Positions 24,225 through 36,157 of a DNA stretch of 64,000 bases are shown here, piece after piece (within the stretch, counting starts at the first letter, position 1; each line of letters begins with the position of its first letter). Source of the stretch: Chimonanthus salicifolius. Lineage: Eukaryota > Streptophyta > Magnoliopsida > Laurales > Calycanthaceae. Below the pieces are notes generated by a model, which was not told where the DNA came from, searched no databases, and was given only the letters and a program-made list of their open reading frames with translations. Location: assembly GCA_013350335.1 (NCBI GenBank), contig CM023536.1, forward strand, positions 9,320,207 to 9,384,206. The letters are read 5' to 3'. The translations under genes and the position numbers were made by a program.

Positions 24225-24378
24225 TCCATTATTAATGTCGAAACCGCCACACGAGTCACAGACGTCGCCTGCAAAAGAGCCTTTCTTCATTGTCCGCCAT
24301 TTTGCGATAATCGATCCATCATTGCATTGCAACCACCACCTCCACCAATACCACCACCACCTCATGACCTATCTCTAA
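24225..24378 (+). pseudogene. Gag linker fragment, 3' part of 20790-21193
   Basis: Directly after the right GTTGA duplication, the frame of the upstream Gag fragment continues (PLLMSKPPHESQTSPAKEP) and ends at a TAA at 24376-24378. It is a Pro/Ser-rich and then His-rich segment without a recognised domain. The continuity across the inserted LTR is what supports it as part of the same frame. Confidence 0.6.
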
Positions 24379-26215
24379 TGCTTCGTCTGATCAACCCTTA
24401 GGACTATACCATCACTCATGTTCAATTTGAAGATCCCTTCTTGACAGGATTGTTTTGCCCTCAATCGAGCACGTGTGTTCTTACTGCTTTCTTCATCCCT
24501 AAAATAAATATGTCTCATCATTGGTGCATTGAACGTTCTACCGCTCGCAACTTCGTCATTTGACTCTTTGGACTTGGTCTTCATCTCTGTTTGGTGTCTT
24601 GCATTAGTTGTTATTGTTTCACCGATTTAAAGTGGCTATCAAATTGATACAAATATTGAACCTGAATTAGACCTGAATGATGATGAGCCAATTCAATTGT
24701 ACTGGATTGATGAAATGTGTGATACCCCAGTCCAAATTAGTAACTAATTTAGACAGATTTTAATTAACTAAATATTTTTTAGCCATTAATTATAAGTTTT
24801 GTTATGTTAATCATGAAGAATTTTGAATGAGCTCTTCAATGAGTCTAAGTTTGACTCGATCCGAGTCCGAAAACTCTTTCAAATTAAATGTTAAATGTAT
24901 AATAATAAGTTATGATTATTAATAATATTATTTTAGGGTCAAAACTTGGCTGCTTTGGAAACTCAGTCATTTCATTTCATTTCAACCTCAAATTGTAAAT
25001 CTTACACTATTTTTAAAATCCGGACTTAACGGAATGCCAATCTTGACCTAATTCTACCTATTTTCACTACCTAAAATTTTATATGTGGCAAAAGCCCACT
25101 TGGATAGGGAAGATAAAATCCTAAAAATATACGAAGGAAGTTAATGTTCAATCTGTAAAATAAGTGAGCCATTTCTATCTTCAGATTTCCAAAATATCGA
25201 GTTTTTAATAATTATTTTACGTCGAAAAATGTGAGCCGTCGAATACTCTGTCACTTAGATGGAGTGGTTTTTTACTCCAAAATACTTTAAACCTTTAGAA
25301 TATTTTTATCAGATTAATTTAATCTACCTAATTATAAAATTAAATTTTCTCCAGGAGATACTTTAAAATTAAGAAATTTTACCAAATCGGTGTTTTTTTA
25401 TTAAAACACTAAGTTATTGATCAAAAAATTTATCCAAAATTTAACACTATGTTAATAATCTAATATTTGACCTAGTGAACTATTTAGATTAAATTAAAGG
25501 GACTTTTAAATACCTAGATTTAACAAAGGATATGAAAGGAATTTTAAAAAAGAAAAAATAATAAAATAATAAAAAAATATCCTAACTGATAAGTATCCAG
25601 GTAAGTCTAAGTCTAATCTATACAGTAGAGGGCAACGTGGGTGGCTTTCAGCCCACCCATTTTCTTATTTAAACAACCGATGCGATGGGAGGGAGGAAGA
25701 AAAAAAAAAACAACACCACCACCATCGTTTCACTCTCTGTCGCCTCTTGTTTTCCAGCAACCTTTCTCTCTCTTTCCTTTCTATCTACGCACGTCAAACT
25801 CTCTTCTGTCCCTTTCTTTCATTTTCATTTTTTTCTCCTCTCTTCGGTCGGTGCGAGCAACGAAAGCAACCATAATAGCAGAATTCTAAGGGTCCTCGTA
25901 TCGACGTCGGGTTTTCGAAACTTTGTCAAAAATCGACGGATTACCGCGTCTGAGGTATCAAAATAAGTTTATTTTTAATTTTAATAATTTCAATAGTTTA
26001 GTATTGTATTTTTAAATTTTCAAAATGAAGGGAGGGTAGGTTTTTCTTCCAAATTTTAAATTTAACTCTTAAAATCATTTTTAAGTTCAAAGTTTGTCTT
26101 TTAGCCTTTAATTAAAAGAGGGGAAAAGATTAATCCCATTTAACAATTGTGTATTTATTTTTACGCATTGTATGTTTAAATTCAGTACCATAACCTCTGG
26201 GCCACACTATCGTCT

Positions 26216-26475
26216 GTAGTGGCGCTAGTCGCTCGGTGATACCATTTGAGGTGACGCTTAGTCACCCGGTGGTTCATCAGTAGTGGCGCTTAGTCGCTCG
26301 GTGATACCATTTGAGGTGACGCTTAGTCACCCGGTGGATCATTAGTAGTGGCGCTTAGTCGCTCTGCGATACCATTTGAGATGACGCTTAGTCACCCGGT
26401 GGTTCATCAGTAGTGATGCTTAAGTCACTCGATGATACCATCTGATGGGGCGCTTAGTCACCCAATGGTCTTGAA
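26216..26475 (+). repeat. 65-bp tandem repeat, four units
   Basis: Units start at about 26216, 26280, 26345 and 26410, each reading GTAGTGGCGCTTAGTCGCTC, then GGTGATACCATTTGAGGTGACGC, then TTAGTCACCCGGTGG. The fourth unit is more diverged. Each unit is itself two related halves (GCGCTTAGTCGCTCGGTG and ACGCTTAGTCACCCGGTGG). The array lies inside the solo LTR and is absent from its relatives. Confidence 0.85.
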
Positions 26476-27369
26476 GTGGGGCACTGAGTACTTTTTATAT
26501 TACTTGTATTGTACTCTTTGGGCCGAAAATCTCCACATGTAGCGCAGCGGAAACACCGCTCGGTGGCCATCTGAGACGACCTTGGTCGCCCGATGGTAAA
26601 AAGATTTGGGCACTAAATACTTTACATTTTTATTTTGATGTGATGTTTTGGTTGGCTGACAACTAACTGCTGACTTAATCTAATGGAGTAGAAAGAATTA
26701 GGAGACTCACTACACTTATCATATTTTTGTTGGAAAATGCATGGGATCGGGTAGATAATCAATGAATATCCTGAAATTTATATTATTATTTTATTCTTAC
26801 AGATTTGTGTGATAATCTCTGTGGATAGAGGTGAGGAGACTCGAACAAACCCTTGTATTGTGTTATATGTTAAACCTACTAACACCAGACTGAAATGGGA
26901 CCCATGGTCATTAAAAGATGGAAAAGGCTATATAGGTCCAGAATACGAGACCTGATACTGCCTACATGTAAGGGATGTAAATGTTCTAACTATTTAGAAC
27001 GTAGGCGTTAAATTGGTGTCGGGGAGTCGAGGACTTGTAGCCTATAACGCAGTATGGACCCATGGAGTGTCTGGGAATTGTGGGGTAAAAACTGGATGAA
27101 GGCATTCGTGTTATTAAATCCAGTTTTATACGTTTATGTGACATTGATTATTTTATTGATTTCTTATATTGGTAGTGGATACACCGAAGGGTAAGGCTGG
27201 AAGTTGATGATTCTCTTAGAATAAGTCCCAGTGTAAGGAGGGCAATGGAAATCATGCATTATCATGCATTTGACATTTGCATGAAAGAATTATATTTATA
27301 AGTTAAATCTGTGAAAGATAATAAATTTGAAAATCTGATATTGGCCGTTGGGCTATAATTGCTAAGATT

Positions 27370-27590
27370 AGCTGAACACCGTTTGTGAACCGTTGGGTTG
27401 GACGTGTTAGTAGGTTGAGGTCGACCGCCATCAACCGCTGGTGTTGGATGGGCTAGTGGATCGGGTCGTGGAGACCTGTTGATGTTAGGCTGAACACCGT
27501 TTGCGAACCGTTGGGTTGGACGTGTTAGTAAGCCGTGGTCGACCGCCATCAACCGCTGGTGTTGGATGGGCTAGTAGACTGGGTCGCAGA
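27370..27590 (+). repeat. 118-bp direct duplication inside LTR
   Basis: GCTGAACACCGTTTGTGAACCGTTGGGTTGGACGTG starts at 27370 and recurs at 27488 with few changes. It continues through GTCGACCGCCATCAACCGCTGGTGTTGGATGGGCTAGT in both copies. The minus-strand open frame at 27262-27552 is a by-product of this repeat. Confidence 0.85.
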
Positions 27591-28299
27591 GACCGTATGC
27601 ACTTGCAAGTTGCTGAATGGGGGCTGACCCCGGTAAAAATTTATAAAACACCTTAGAAAGTAATCCTAAGGTGAAAATGGGTTAAGTGGATTACCCACAT
27701 TGCATTCATGAAACATGCATTATTTATGGTTTTATGTTGGACGTTATGGTAAATATGAGTCAAGTACATTGACTGCATTTCATTCATGGAACCTGCATTG
27801 TTATTAATTTCACGAATATTGTATGTTGATTTTTATGGTGAGTTCTCCCCACTGGGCTATTGCTCATGTCCCTTACATTGCAGGATATGAACTAGAGGGA
27901 GGAATGGAGGAACCTATGGTACCTCACTGAAAATCAAACTCGGATGTTCCCCATAGTTTCTGCTCAAGGAAACAAGGTGAATCTATGAACTTTTATATGT
28001 ATTTCGACAATAAATATGCCTCTTGTGGCATAAAAACATATGTCTGTAAGTTTGACGTTTCCATGTAATATATTTGTGTATTGGTGTGCTCAATATATTG
28101 CTTCCATGTATTTGAGTGAAAATTGTTTGGATTATTTTGCTAAATATGTTTGGAATACTTAGGACACAGATATTTCATGTGGTTATTAGACTCACATGAG
28201 TAGTATCTTAAGGAGTTAGTGACTCATTGGGTTAAGTTAAAAAAAAAAAAATTTAGTCGCGTCCCGGGCCCACTTACGGGATCGGGTCGTGACAAAATG

Positions 28300-30262
28300 T
28301 CTCTCCCAAATTTATGTTTAGATGATGGAGGGGAGAGAGCGCTCAAACTCCATTCATTTGGACATGTCATAAAGGCCAACTTCAAATTTCACGTAAGCAG
28401 ACATGTGGGTCCCACTCAAAGGCCAGTAGGGATGCCTACACAGGTGAACAATGCGTCTACTATGACCGACCATAGGATAAACAGAATGGAAGTTTCCATT
28501 TGTTGTTCGACCGTTGATGAGAAAAGAAGGAACGAATGAGAAGACTGAGAAGCTGCAGAAAAAGAAGAAAAATAGAAGAGGAATGTTTCCACTTCCATGA
28601 GAAGAGAAACAACCAGCAAATAAGAACTAGGAACGAAATAAAGAATAAAAAGAAAAGAGGAAGAAATAAAAAAGGCTGGAGGAATCGAGCAGGATCGTTG
28701 CATAAAGGAGCGAAACGAATAAAATAACAGAGGAAACAATGTCTAAGGACTAGAGAAGGCTTCAGAGGTTCGAACAGGATGCCCAAACTTGGAAATTTTC
28801 AATTTTTTTTTAATTTTTGAATTTGTTTTACTTTCATTTTTTATTTCAAGATAAAGATTATAAATTCAGTGTTAGGCCAGACTTGTAAACACACCAGAAT
28901 ATGAGTTGAATTGATTTGAAGCCTTGAGCTTTGACTTTGAATGGAGATTTACGGGGTTTTCACCATTTTCACAGATTGCTCGCAAAACTAACTAGAATTA
29001 CGGTGAGGAGATTTTACCACATGTATTCTCAAGAAATGCATTGCATACTGCATTGATATCCTAAAATTTGACACAATTAACTCTAAAGGTAGGATTGAGA
29101 CCCATGGACATTAAATAGGTGGAAAAGACGGATTGGGACCAAAATGAGAGACTGGACACTGCTTACTCGTGAGGGACTATTTTATCAGTTACTGTATACT
29201 GATGTAAGCATATAAATAGCATCTAGGAGTCGATGCCTAGCTGTCTATAACACAGCATGAGATTCAATTTATGGGCTTGAGGGGTTAATTGGTATTTTGG
29301 TTGAGAGAAGACATTTTGACTATCGGTCTCCGATTCATTATTTTTGGAAGTACGCATGATTTTATTGTGACATGTATTGGTATACGGGATGTATAAGTAT
29401 GGTTGCTCAGTTTCCGCATCGAAACCCAAAAAGGGGCAAAATGGTCTTTTATCGTCCTATGTTTCAGTTATTTGGATTCTGTTACTTATTCCTGCTAGTT
29501 GACTATGTTTTGTTGTGACATGTTCATATTGTCAATATGATAGGAAATAGATGCTAGTTGGCGTAAGGATAAAATAATGCCGAGTGTGGGGCATTTCATG
29601 TTCGGTCATGGGTAATTTGTTGTCTTATGATGCGTATTGACCGCCAAGTAGGCATATTGAGATGACTTGTCCTTAACTCACTGTGTGAAGCACTGGGTCT
29701 GCAATTACTGTGAGTGTAGATGGGTTAAATCTGGCTGTGTGAAGTATTGGGACAACCTAGGCCGCAATATATATATCGGATATGGTGGCTGTGTGAAGTG
29801 CTGGTTTCTAATTAAATCCAATATAGATCGGCAACGTCGAAAGACAGGGAAAATATCTCAATGATAAAATACCCCTTATAGGGAGATGACCCAACATAGA
29901 GAATTGCACATGCATTTGTGATGATCAACTATGAATATGCTTATGTGTTGATGCTAATGTGTTTGGCCACTATAGTTTCTCTTCACTAAGCTTGCTCACA
30001 TCCCTCATGTTTCAGGGAATAATACTGAGGATGGGTTAGAGGAACCATGAAGCAAGAGTGCCGATTCCCATTAGATGGGAGTTTATTATTAGTATTTTGA
30101 GAAACCTTAAGTAGTATTTTAAATATGTAATTAACACAGTCATCCTTTCGGTGCCTACTCTAATGTATATATTAACGAAAGTTGTGGTCTAAGGGATGAT
30201 GGTATCATAATAAGATTTATATTTTGATAAGATGATTTCTGATGATAGGGATTACTGTCGTG
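28300..30262. mobile_element. Third, diverged gypsy-like LTR relative
   Basis: Landmarks match the two solo LTRs to the left in the same order: GGTGAGGAGATTTTACC at about 28999, GACCCATGGACATTAAATAGG at 29100, GTGTGAAGYAYTGG repeats at 29680-29810, and CTCTTCACTAAGCTTGCTCACATCCC...CAGGGAAT at 29981. The right end (GATTACTGTCGTG at about 30250) resembles a decayed GGGTCGTGACA terminus. No target duplication was identified, and the left boundary is uncertain. Confidence 0.55.
29676..29815 (+). repeat. ~63-bp degenerate tandem repeat, three units
   Basis: CTGTGTGAAG(C/T)(A/G)(C/T)TGG recurs at about 29681, 29742 and 29803, with diverged spacers. It occupies the same relative place in this LTR relative as the 65-bp array does in 24718-28294, but it is unrelated in sequence. 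Confidence 0.6.
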
Positions 30263-30264
30263 TT

Positions 30265-33075
30265 GTTTTTTTTTTTAAAAAAATTGTGTTAGAATTAATT
30301 TTTTCATTTTAAGGTTGGTTTGATTTTGTATGATGATTTCAATTATTCATGTCTTACATTTCTCAATCACTTAATCGAATTTAATTCCGCATCCAAATTG
30401 AATGAAGAAGGTTTAATGTTTGGCAAATCAAATTAGTGTCGGATTTAATTTCCATGCGTGCTTATAATTCATTCATAGCATTCTGAATAACAAATCCACG
30501 TTCTATTTGCATCCGATTCAACATCTAATTTTATTGGTGAGTTTGATTCTGCCAAAATATCCTAATGAAATTAGTATCATCTTTCTTTTCTTGAGAGTGT
30601 TCGAGAGAATTGAGAAATGGTCCTTTCAGGATTTCGATTGTTGAAGTCATTTATTGGAATTGAAAATTTTGGATCTAAAATTAATCCTTTAAAAACACAA
30701 AAAACCCAGATAAATCTTATTCATTTGTTCATTAAATAGTTGTGATTTGATTTCGTGTTAATAAAAATGATAAGAAAAAGTCATAAAAGTTGGAAAATAA
30801 AATTTTAAGATGTAGATTGGTGAATTGAAATAAATTGGTCTAACTTGATCATATTATTATTTAAAAATAGAGGAACTAGAAATTGTAAATAGAGTTTATG
30901 ATTAAATTTGATGACTTTGAAAGAAATATCTGAGATCTTTTTTTTACATTACTATCTAAAAATAGAATTTTTTTTACAAGAATTTATAAACTTAAGAAAG
31001 AATATTCACTATAAAATTTTAACCAATGTCACTCGCTCAAAATATGCGCTTTATGCTAGTTTTTATATAAAGTACATTTTAAAATGGCCCTCAAATGAAT
31101 CTTAACCATTCATTTAATCCATAGTTGAGATATTTTTATCAGACTAAAATAGAAAAATTCATGCAAAAAGTAGTTAAAAATAGATACGGAAATTATTATG
31201 TTAGAGTTGATGAATTGGAAAATATAAAAATAAGGGGTTAATTTTGTGAGACATACAAATAGAGAAAATTTATGCAAAAAATGGCTAAAAATTGAAAGAG
31301 TTTAGGTAAATTGGAATACTTTATTACTCGTTTGTCATGTTAATAACTAAAGAAAATATAAAATTCTTGAAAAAATATCTGAAAAAGAAAAGGGAACATA
31401 ATTTTTTGAGACTCAAAATAGAGAAAATTCATAAAAAAATGGATCAAAATAAAAATTGAGATTTGGGGATTAAATTTAGTGATTTGAATTTCTTTATCAA
31501 ACTTTTATTATGTCAATAACTTAAAAATATATAAAATTTGTGTAAAAATAGATTAAACATAGAAAGAAAAAGGACTATGAGATTGTGTTCGATGAGTTGG
31601 AGTGCCTTAAAACTAAAGAAATTTCCTGCAAGAGAAAAGCCTTTGAACAGAAAAGGAATTTTATAAATGGATAAGAAGAGTTGAAGGGATTGATTTCCCT
31701 CTTATTACACTAATAACTAAAATAAATGGATATTTTTTTAAGAAATAGCTAATAAAAATGAGGATTATAAAATTGAATTTAATGAGTTGAAATTTTTGCG
31801 TCCACTCTTATCATATCAACACAAAATTATAGAAAATTTATAAAAAATTAAACACTAGAAAAATTATTTAATATATCAATTTAGTGATTTCAAAAGTTGT
31901 GAGATGGTTGGAGAAGCACACAATTTGTTTATTCAATAGTCCAAGTTTCTTTTTACATTTATAATGCTAATATCTCAAATGGAATTTAACATTTTTTAAG
32001 TATAATTATACATTTATGACATTTATAGTAGAAGGAAAATGTTGGTGTAGTTGACTTACTATATAAAATGACTTTCTATTTTTTTAAGAAAAGTTATTAA
32101 AGTAAGGAGAGCTTTTTAAAACATTTATAAATGAATATAATATATTAAAAAAATCACATAAAGAAGACCCATTTTCTCAAATATCAGTTTCATTTAAAAT
32201 TTTCATATCAAAAATTAATTTCCAATTTTTCGTTAACAGATTTCATAGAAGGAAAAAAGGTAGAAAAAGTAATATTTATTTTATTTAAAAACCATTTTTA
32301 GAATAAAAACTAGGAAAAATAAAATCAACCCTAAAATTTAGTACAATTAGAATATGGAATGCAATCAAATTAGAACATAAAAGGAAATATATGAAACATA
32401 TAATGTAGTAAAATATATAAACTTAAGGTCCATTGACTAAGTTAGGATTCTCCTTTCTCTTGATGGTCACTGAAGTTTCACAAGCATTCCACATGTATCA
32501 ATTATCCTATTAAATACAAATAACAATTGTAGATATTAAAAGAATTCCATTACTTGATTCTAAATGCTTAATGTAAGGTTATTACTGTCCATTCATTGAT
32601 TTGAATTCAAACATTTATTTTATTTTATTGTCTTATATAAAAATGATTTATGAGTATTTTAGATAGCCACAAATCATTCTTTTCTGTCTATAAGCTCAGG
32701 AAGACAAATCATGGCTCAGGCTTTGTGGGCTCTTTTCTGTTCTTCTTTGCCTGGCTCGGGTTCTGTGTTTAATGTTTTTACTATTGACCCCCTTTGTATT
32801 GCTTTATTTGATATATTTTTTACCAATCATTTAAAAGAAAAATCATGACTACAAGCCACATTTTTTACAATAATATAGAAAGTGATTTTAACATGCGATG
32901 ACCTAAATGATCAATCCACTATAAAGTTTAAAGACTAATGATATTTAAAGAAGAAAGCTCCTATTGATTTTTTTTTTTTTTTTAGCAATTCCTATTGATC
33001 TATTCTATATGTTAAATATATCGTAATTATTATAAGTTATTTGCAAATTTAAATTTGATAGTTCAGTTCCTTACA
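30265..33075. other. AT-rich intergenic DNA with degenerate internal repetition
   Basis: No gene seen. Between about 30850 and 31870 the phrases TAGAGAAAATT.ATGCAAAAA, TGGCTAAAAAT, GATGAATTGGAA and TCATGTTAATAACTAAA recur irregularly every ~120-180 bp. This looks like an old tandem array or a decayed multi-copy repeat. The remainder is low-complexity. Confidence 0.35.
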
Positions 33076-33080
33076 CCAAT

Positions 33081-33231
33081 GCTGCGTTTGGATTAGGGGT
33101 AAATTGATAATCAATCATATTTTGCTTCAAAAGAGTTTTCAAAAGTGAGAGTAGAGGGCTGAAGGGATAAACAAGGGTAAAATTGAGATGTTTTACTTTT
33201 ATCCTAACACTCCACTCATTTAGACGCAGTC
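33081..33231. mobile_element. Possible MITE (CTGCGTTTGGAT ends)
   Basis: CTGCGTTTGGATTAGGGG at the left and ...CACTCATTTAGACGCAG at the right form a short imperfect inverted repeat around a ~150 bp interior. These ends are typical in style for plant MITEs, and a CTGCGTTTGGAT word also occurs at 3299. No clean target duplication was seen. Confidence 0.4.
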
Positions 33232-33234
33232 CAA

Positions 33235-34960
33235 GTTGAAAAGTTAGGGAAAAACCCGACCCGCATCACTCGATCGGAGAAATCAATGGGTTTGGGTTAT
33301 GTTTTTGTATATCTCGGGTCGAGTCATGTTGTGAAAAAATAAATAAGCATAAAATTCGGATCAGGTTGAGAAATTTAAAAGTAACCTGACTTAACCCGAG
33401 TGCACCAAGATATAAAATAACATTCAGGTTGAATCGGGTCAGAAATCTTGATCGGATCAGGTTGAGTAACTCAGGTTAATACTTCGAATTGGGTCACATC
33501 GGATTAAATAATTTTTTGACATAAGTTGGATTAAATTTATTAAAATCCAATTCGACTCAACTCAAGTTTCAGCACTAGCCCTAATGTAGAAGACATGAAA
33601 CATCCCCCGCTGGAAAATTGAAATAATACAAATAGAAAGGACAAGAGAGAAAGAAAGACCTTTAAAAACTTGATTAAGATGAATAATGAAAGATATGATG
33701 AATTATAAAGGTAATAGAGGATATGATTTTTTATATGATAAATTATAACGTAGGCTATGGTCTTATATGAGTTAGAATTGAAAAGAAAAACTTAAAAAAA
33801 AAAACTCCAGATAAAAGCAATAAATTATTTTGATGATGATAACGAAGAAATTGAAAAGTAATAAGTTCAACTAATGGGATTGAATTTTATGGCATTTTAT
33901 ATTGTAGATAACTTTCGGAGGAATAAATTTTAAGATAATAAGAAGGAATCTTGTTAAAATATTTTTTTATCAAACAAAATGTAATAAGAAGTGCTAAAAA
34001 TAAGTTAATCATATAGCTTTTAGGTGAATCATATTTTTACAAATACCTTTAAGTTGATATTTTGAAAATACCACGATAATTAGGTGTGAAACTCGTGTAA
34101 TTTTGGCCGGATTTTTCTAAACCCAGTCAAACCGATATCATACTTAGGTGAATCCAATCCGATCCGATTGAACTTAAAGCCTAAACGTCTAAATCAGCTC
34201 AACTCTAATCTAGCTTGAGACTTGACCCGATTCTAAACTCAAATTTAGATTGATTTAGGGTTTATTCATAAACATCCAAATTAATCTAGTTCACTTTTAA
34301 ATAGTAATATTTTTACACATTTAATGTCTGGAAAAAATAACAAATTATTGAAAATAAACAAAATTCTTCAATTCTAAAAAATAGCACATCCACACATCTA
34401 ACATTGGGAAAGAGGAGAAATAAAATACAAAAAATAAAATTTTATAGATAAATAACATGATTATTAATTAAAGTATAATCTAAAAATTATTCATAAAAAA
34501 TTGAAGTATTTAAAGATTAAATGGAGTCAGTTTTTTAAAGACCGAACCTGACCCAAATTTAATTTGAGTTAATCCAACTCACATATTTTTTGAATTTTAG
34601 AGAAAGTATTTATTTTGAATTGATTTACAAAGTTGATGCAAATCTTCAATCAAAGTCTTCACTTTTTTTTTTTTTAAATTTAATCAATATTATCGGTCAA
34701 ACACTAATGTTAAAAGTTTACCATAAATTATTGTAAAAGTAGTTCACAGTAGATAATGTATAAGATATTCTAATTTTCAAGGACTTGAAGGAATATGGGA
34801 AAGGTGATTCGCTTACAAAACTGGTGATTCGCTTGGAATTCGTTAACGAAACGGGTGATTTGCGTTGTTTATCATTGGAAACCTGGTCTGGTGGTCTCCC
34901 TGATCCTCCCCTATCATCGTATACCGCAAGGCTGAAGTCCCCCTCTCTTTGTCCGCGCCA
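33235..34960. other. Intergenic DNA upstream of the SelT-like gene
   Basis: At 33244-33590 and 34100-34570 there are AACCCGACCC/GGGTCGAG-rich, weakly palindromic sequences like the MITE at 61024-61384. Both look like old non-autonomous elements. The last ~170 bp before the SelT start includes a short direct repeat (GGTGATTCGCTT at 34803 and 34822) and is presumably promoter and 5' UTR. No TATA box or start site is asserted. Confidence 0.35.
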
Positions 34961-34963
34961 TTG

Positions 34964-35209
34964 ATGGATCGTGTTCAGCTTCTTCTTGTGGGTTTGCCCA
35001 TCTTCCTCTTCTGTTCAGACATTGTGAATCTCTTCACCCATCCTCCTCCACCCCCCCATCATCATCCCCATCATCACCCCCATCATCCCCATCATCCTCC
35101 TCATCATCACCCCCATCATCCCCATCATCCTCCCCATCATCACCCCCATCATCAGCACCAATCCGTCTCTTCTCCTCTCCTCAAGCCCGCTCCAGATTTT
35201 CCTTCTCAG
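34964..35209 (+). CDS. SelT-like exon 1
   Basis: Encodes the N-terminal hydrophobic segment followed by a His/Pro-rich stretch of about 40 residues. The exon ends CAG with donor GTATTC at 35210, phase 0. The repeated CATCATCCCC DNA makes the low-complexity region and its minus-strand Met/Gly-rich shadow frame. Confidence 0.9.
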
Positions 35210-36123
35210 GTATTCCATCAAACACCCTTTTCTTCCCTCTTGTATTTATCAATTTATCCATTGACTTTGTAATTCATCAGTATCTTTTTTGTTGGCGAAT
35301 CAGGAATCTGCTGGAAGCGAAGGAGTCGGCTTCGGTGACACTATCCATATCAGCTTCTGCTCCTCCTGTTCTTACAGGTTCTCCCTTCGTCTTCTTTATT
35401 CATTTGTTTGTAATTCTTGGGTATTTATGTTTATATTGTTTTTCCTTGCTGAGGCATATAACTTTTTATGTTTGTTCTTGTTAGTGTTTTTGTTTGTTTA
35501 GATTTTCTCTGTTTATTGCAAGACGAGAGAAAAACCCGATTTGATTCGTGGATTGTGATTGTCTAATGTTTCTTAGTAGACGAGAGAATAACTTTTTTCC
35601 CGATTTATTTAGTTATTCCTGTCATGTTTTTCTATTTATTCAGCGGTTCTTTGTCTTCCAAAAAATAAAACCACCCAGTTTGTCACTGGTCTGATAAAAA
35701 ATCCGGTGGATCCAAGTGTCGGCCATTCTTGAAACATCACACTGTTAGATTATCTTTATTTTCTAATCAGCGATTTACAGATGGAAGGTAGGGAAGATCC
35801 ACTAATTGGACAGTTCGATTCTCTGAGCCATATGATTATTAATCTTTCTATTCTTGGTGCACAGATCATAACCAGATGATCATATTAAGGGGGGAAAAAA
35901 GAAATAAAGGAAAAAATTGTAACTTGAGTGTTTGTTTTCAGTATGTTATCTTGGAATGGGTTGGAAGAGGGTTTTTGTTAGTTGTTCTTTAATCAACAAA
36001 GAATTCAATTAGAAGTTCTTTCCTGTGGCTTGTGTAATCATGGGGCTGATAGCCATGTGTATAGCCTTTGGTCATGCCAATTCATTTCATTTTGTATTAC
36101 TAGTTAAGAGGGAAGGGGTTATA

Positions 36124-36157
<34 letters not shown>

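Larger units (their letters stand above)
24718..28294. mobile_element. Solo LTR, gypsy-like (3577 bp)
   Basis: Begins TGTGATACCCCAGTCC and ends GATCGGGTCGTGACA, flanked by perfect AAATG duplications (24713-24717 and 28295-28299). There are no gag or pol domains, so it is a solo LTR. It contains a 65-bp tandem array (26216-26475) and a 118-bp direct duplication (27370-27590). It shares landmarks with the LTR at 21194-24219 and the relative at 28300-30262, for example GGTGAGGAGA.T, GACCCATGG.CATTAAA and TCAC/CACTGGGCTATTGCTCA...CAGG. It is probably the same Del/Tekay-like family. Confidence 0.9.

Noticed and set aside
24117..24365. Trp/Arg-rich 82-codon minus-strand frame
   Set aside because: It spans the right end of the solo LTR and the antisense of the Gag linker; composition is that of an antisense CCACCA repeat.
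26216..26475. Regularly spaced 65-bp repeats resembling a CRISPR-like array
   Set aside because: Units are directly adjacent without unique spacers, lie inside a solo LTR of a plant genome, and have no associated cas-like genes. It is a tandem repeat.
28219..28786. Several overlapping frames of about 100 codons on both strands
   Set aside because: They come from purine/pyrimidine-biased LTR-like sequence (GAAAAGA/TCTTTTC) and show no domain.
35015..35221. Met/Gly-rich minus-strand frame of 68 codons
   Set aside because: Antisense shadow of the His/Pro repeat in SelT exon 1.
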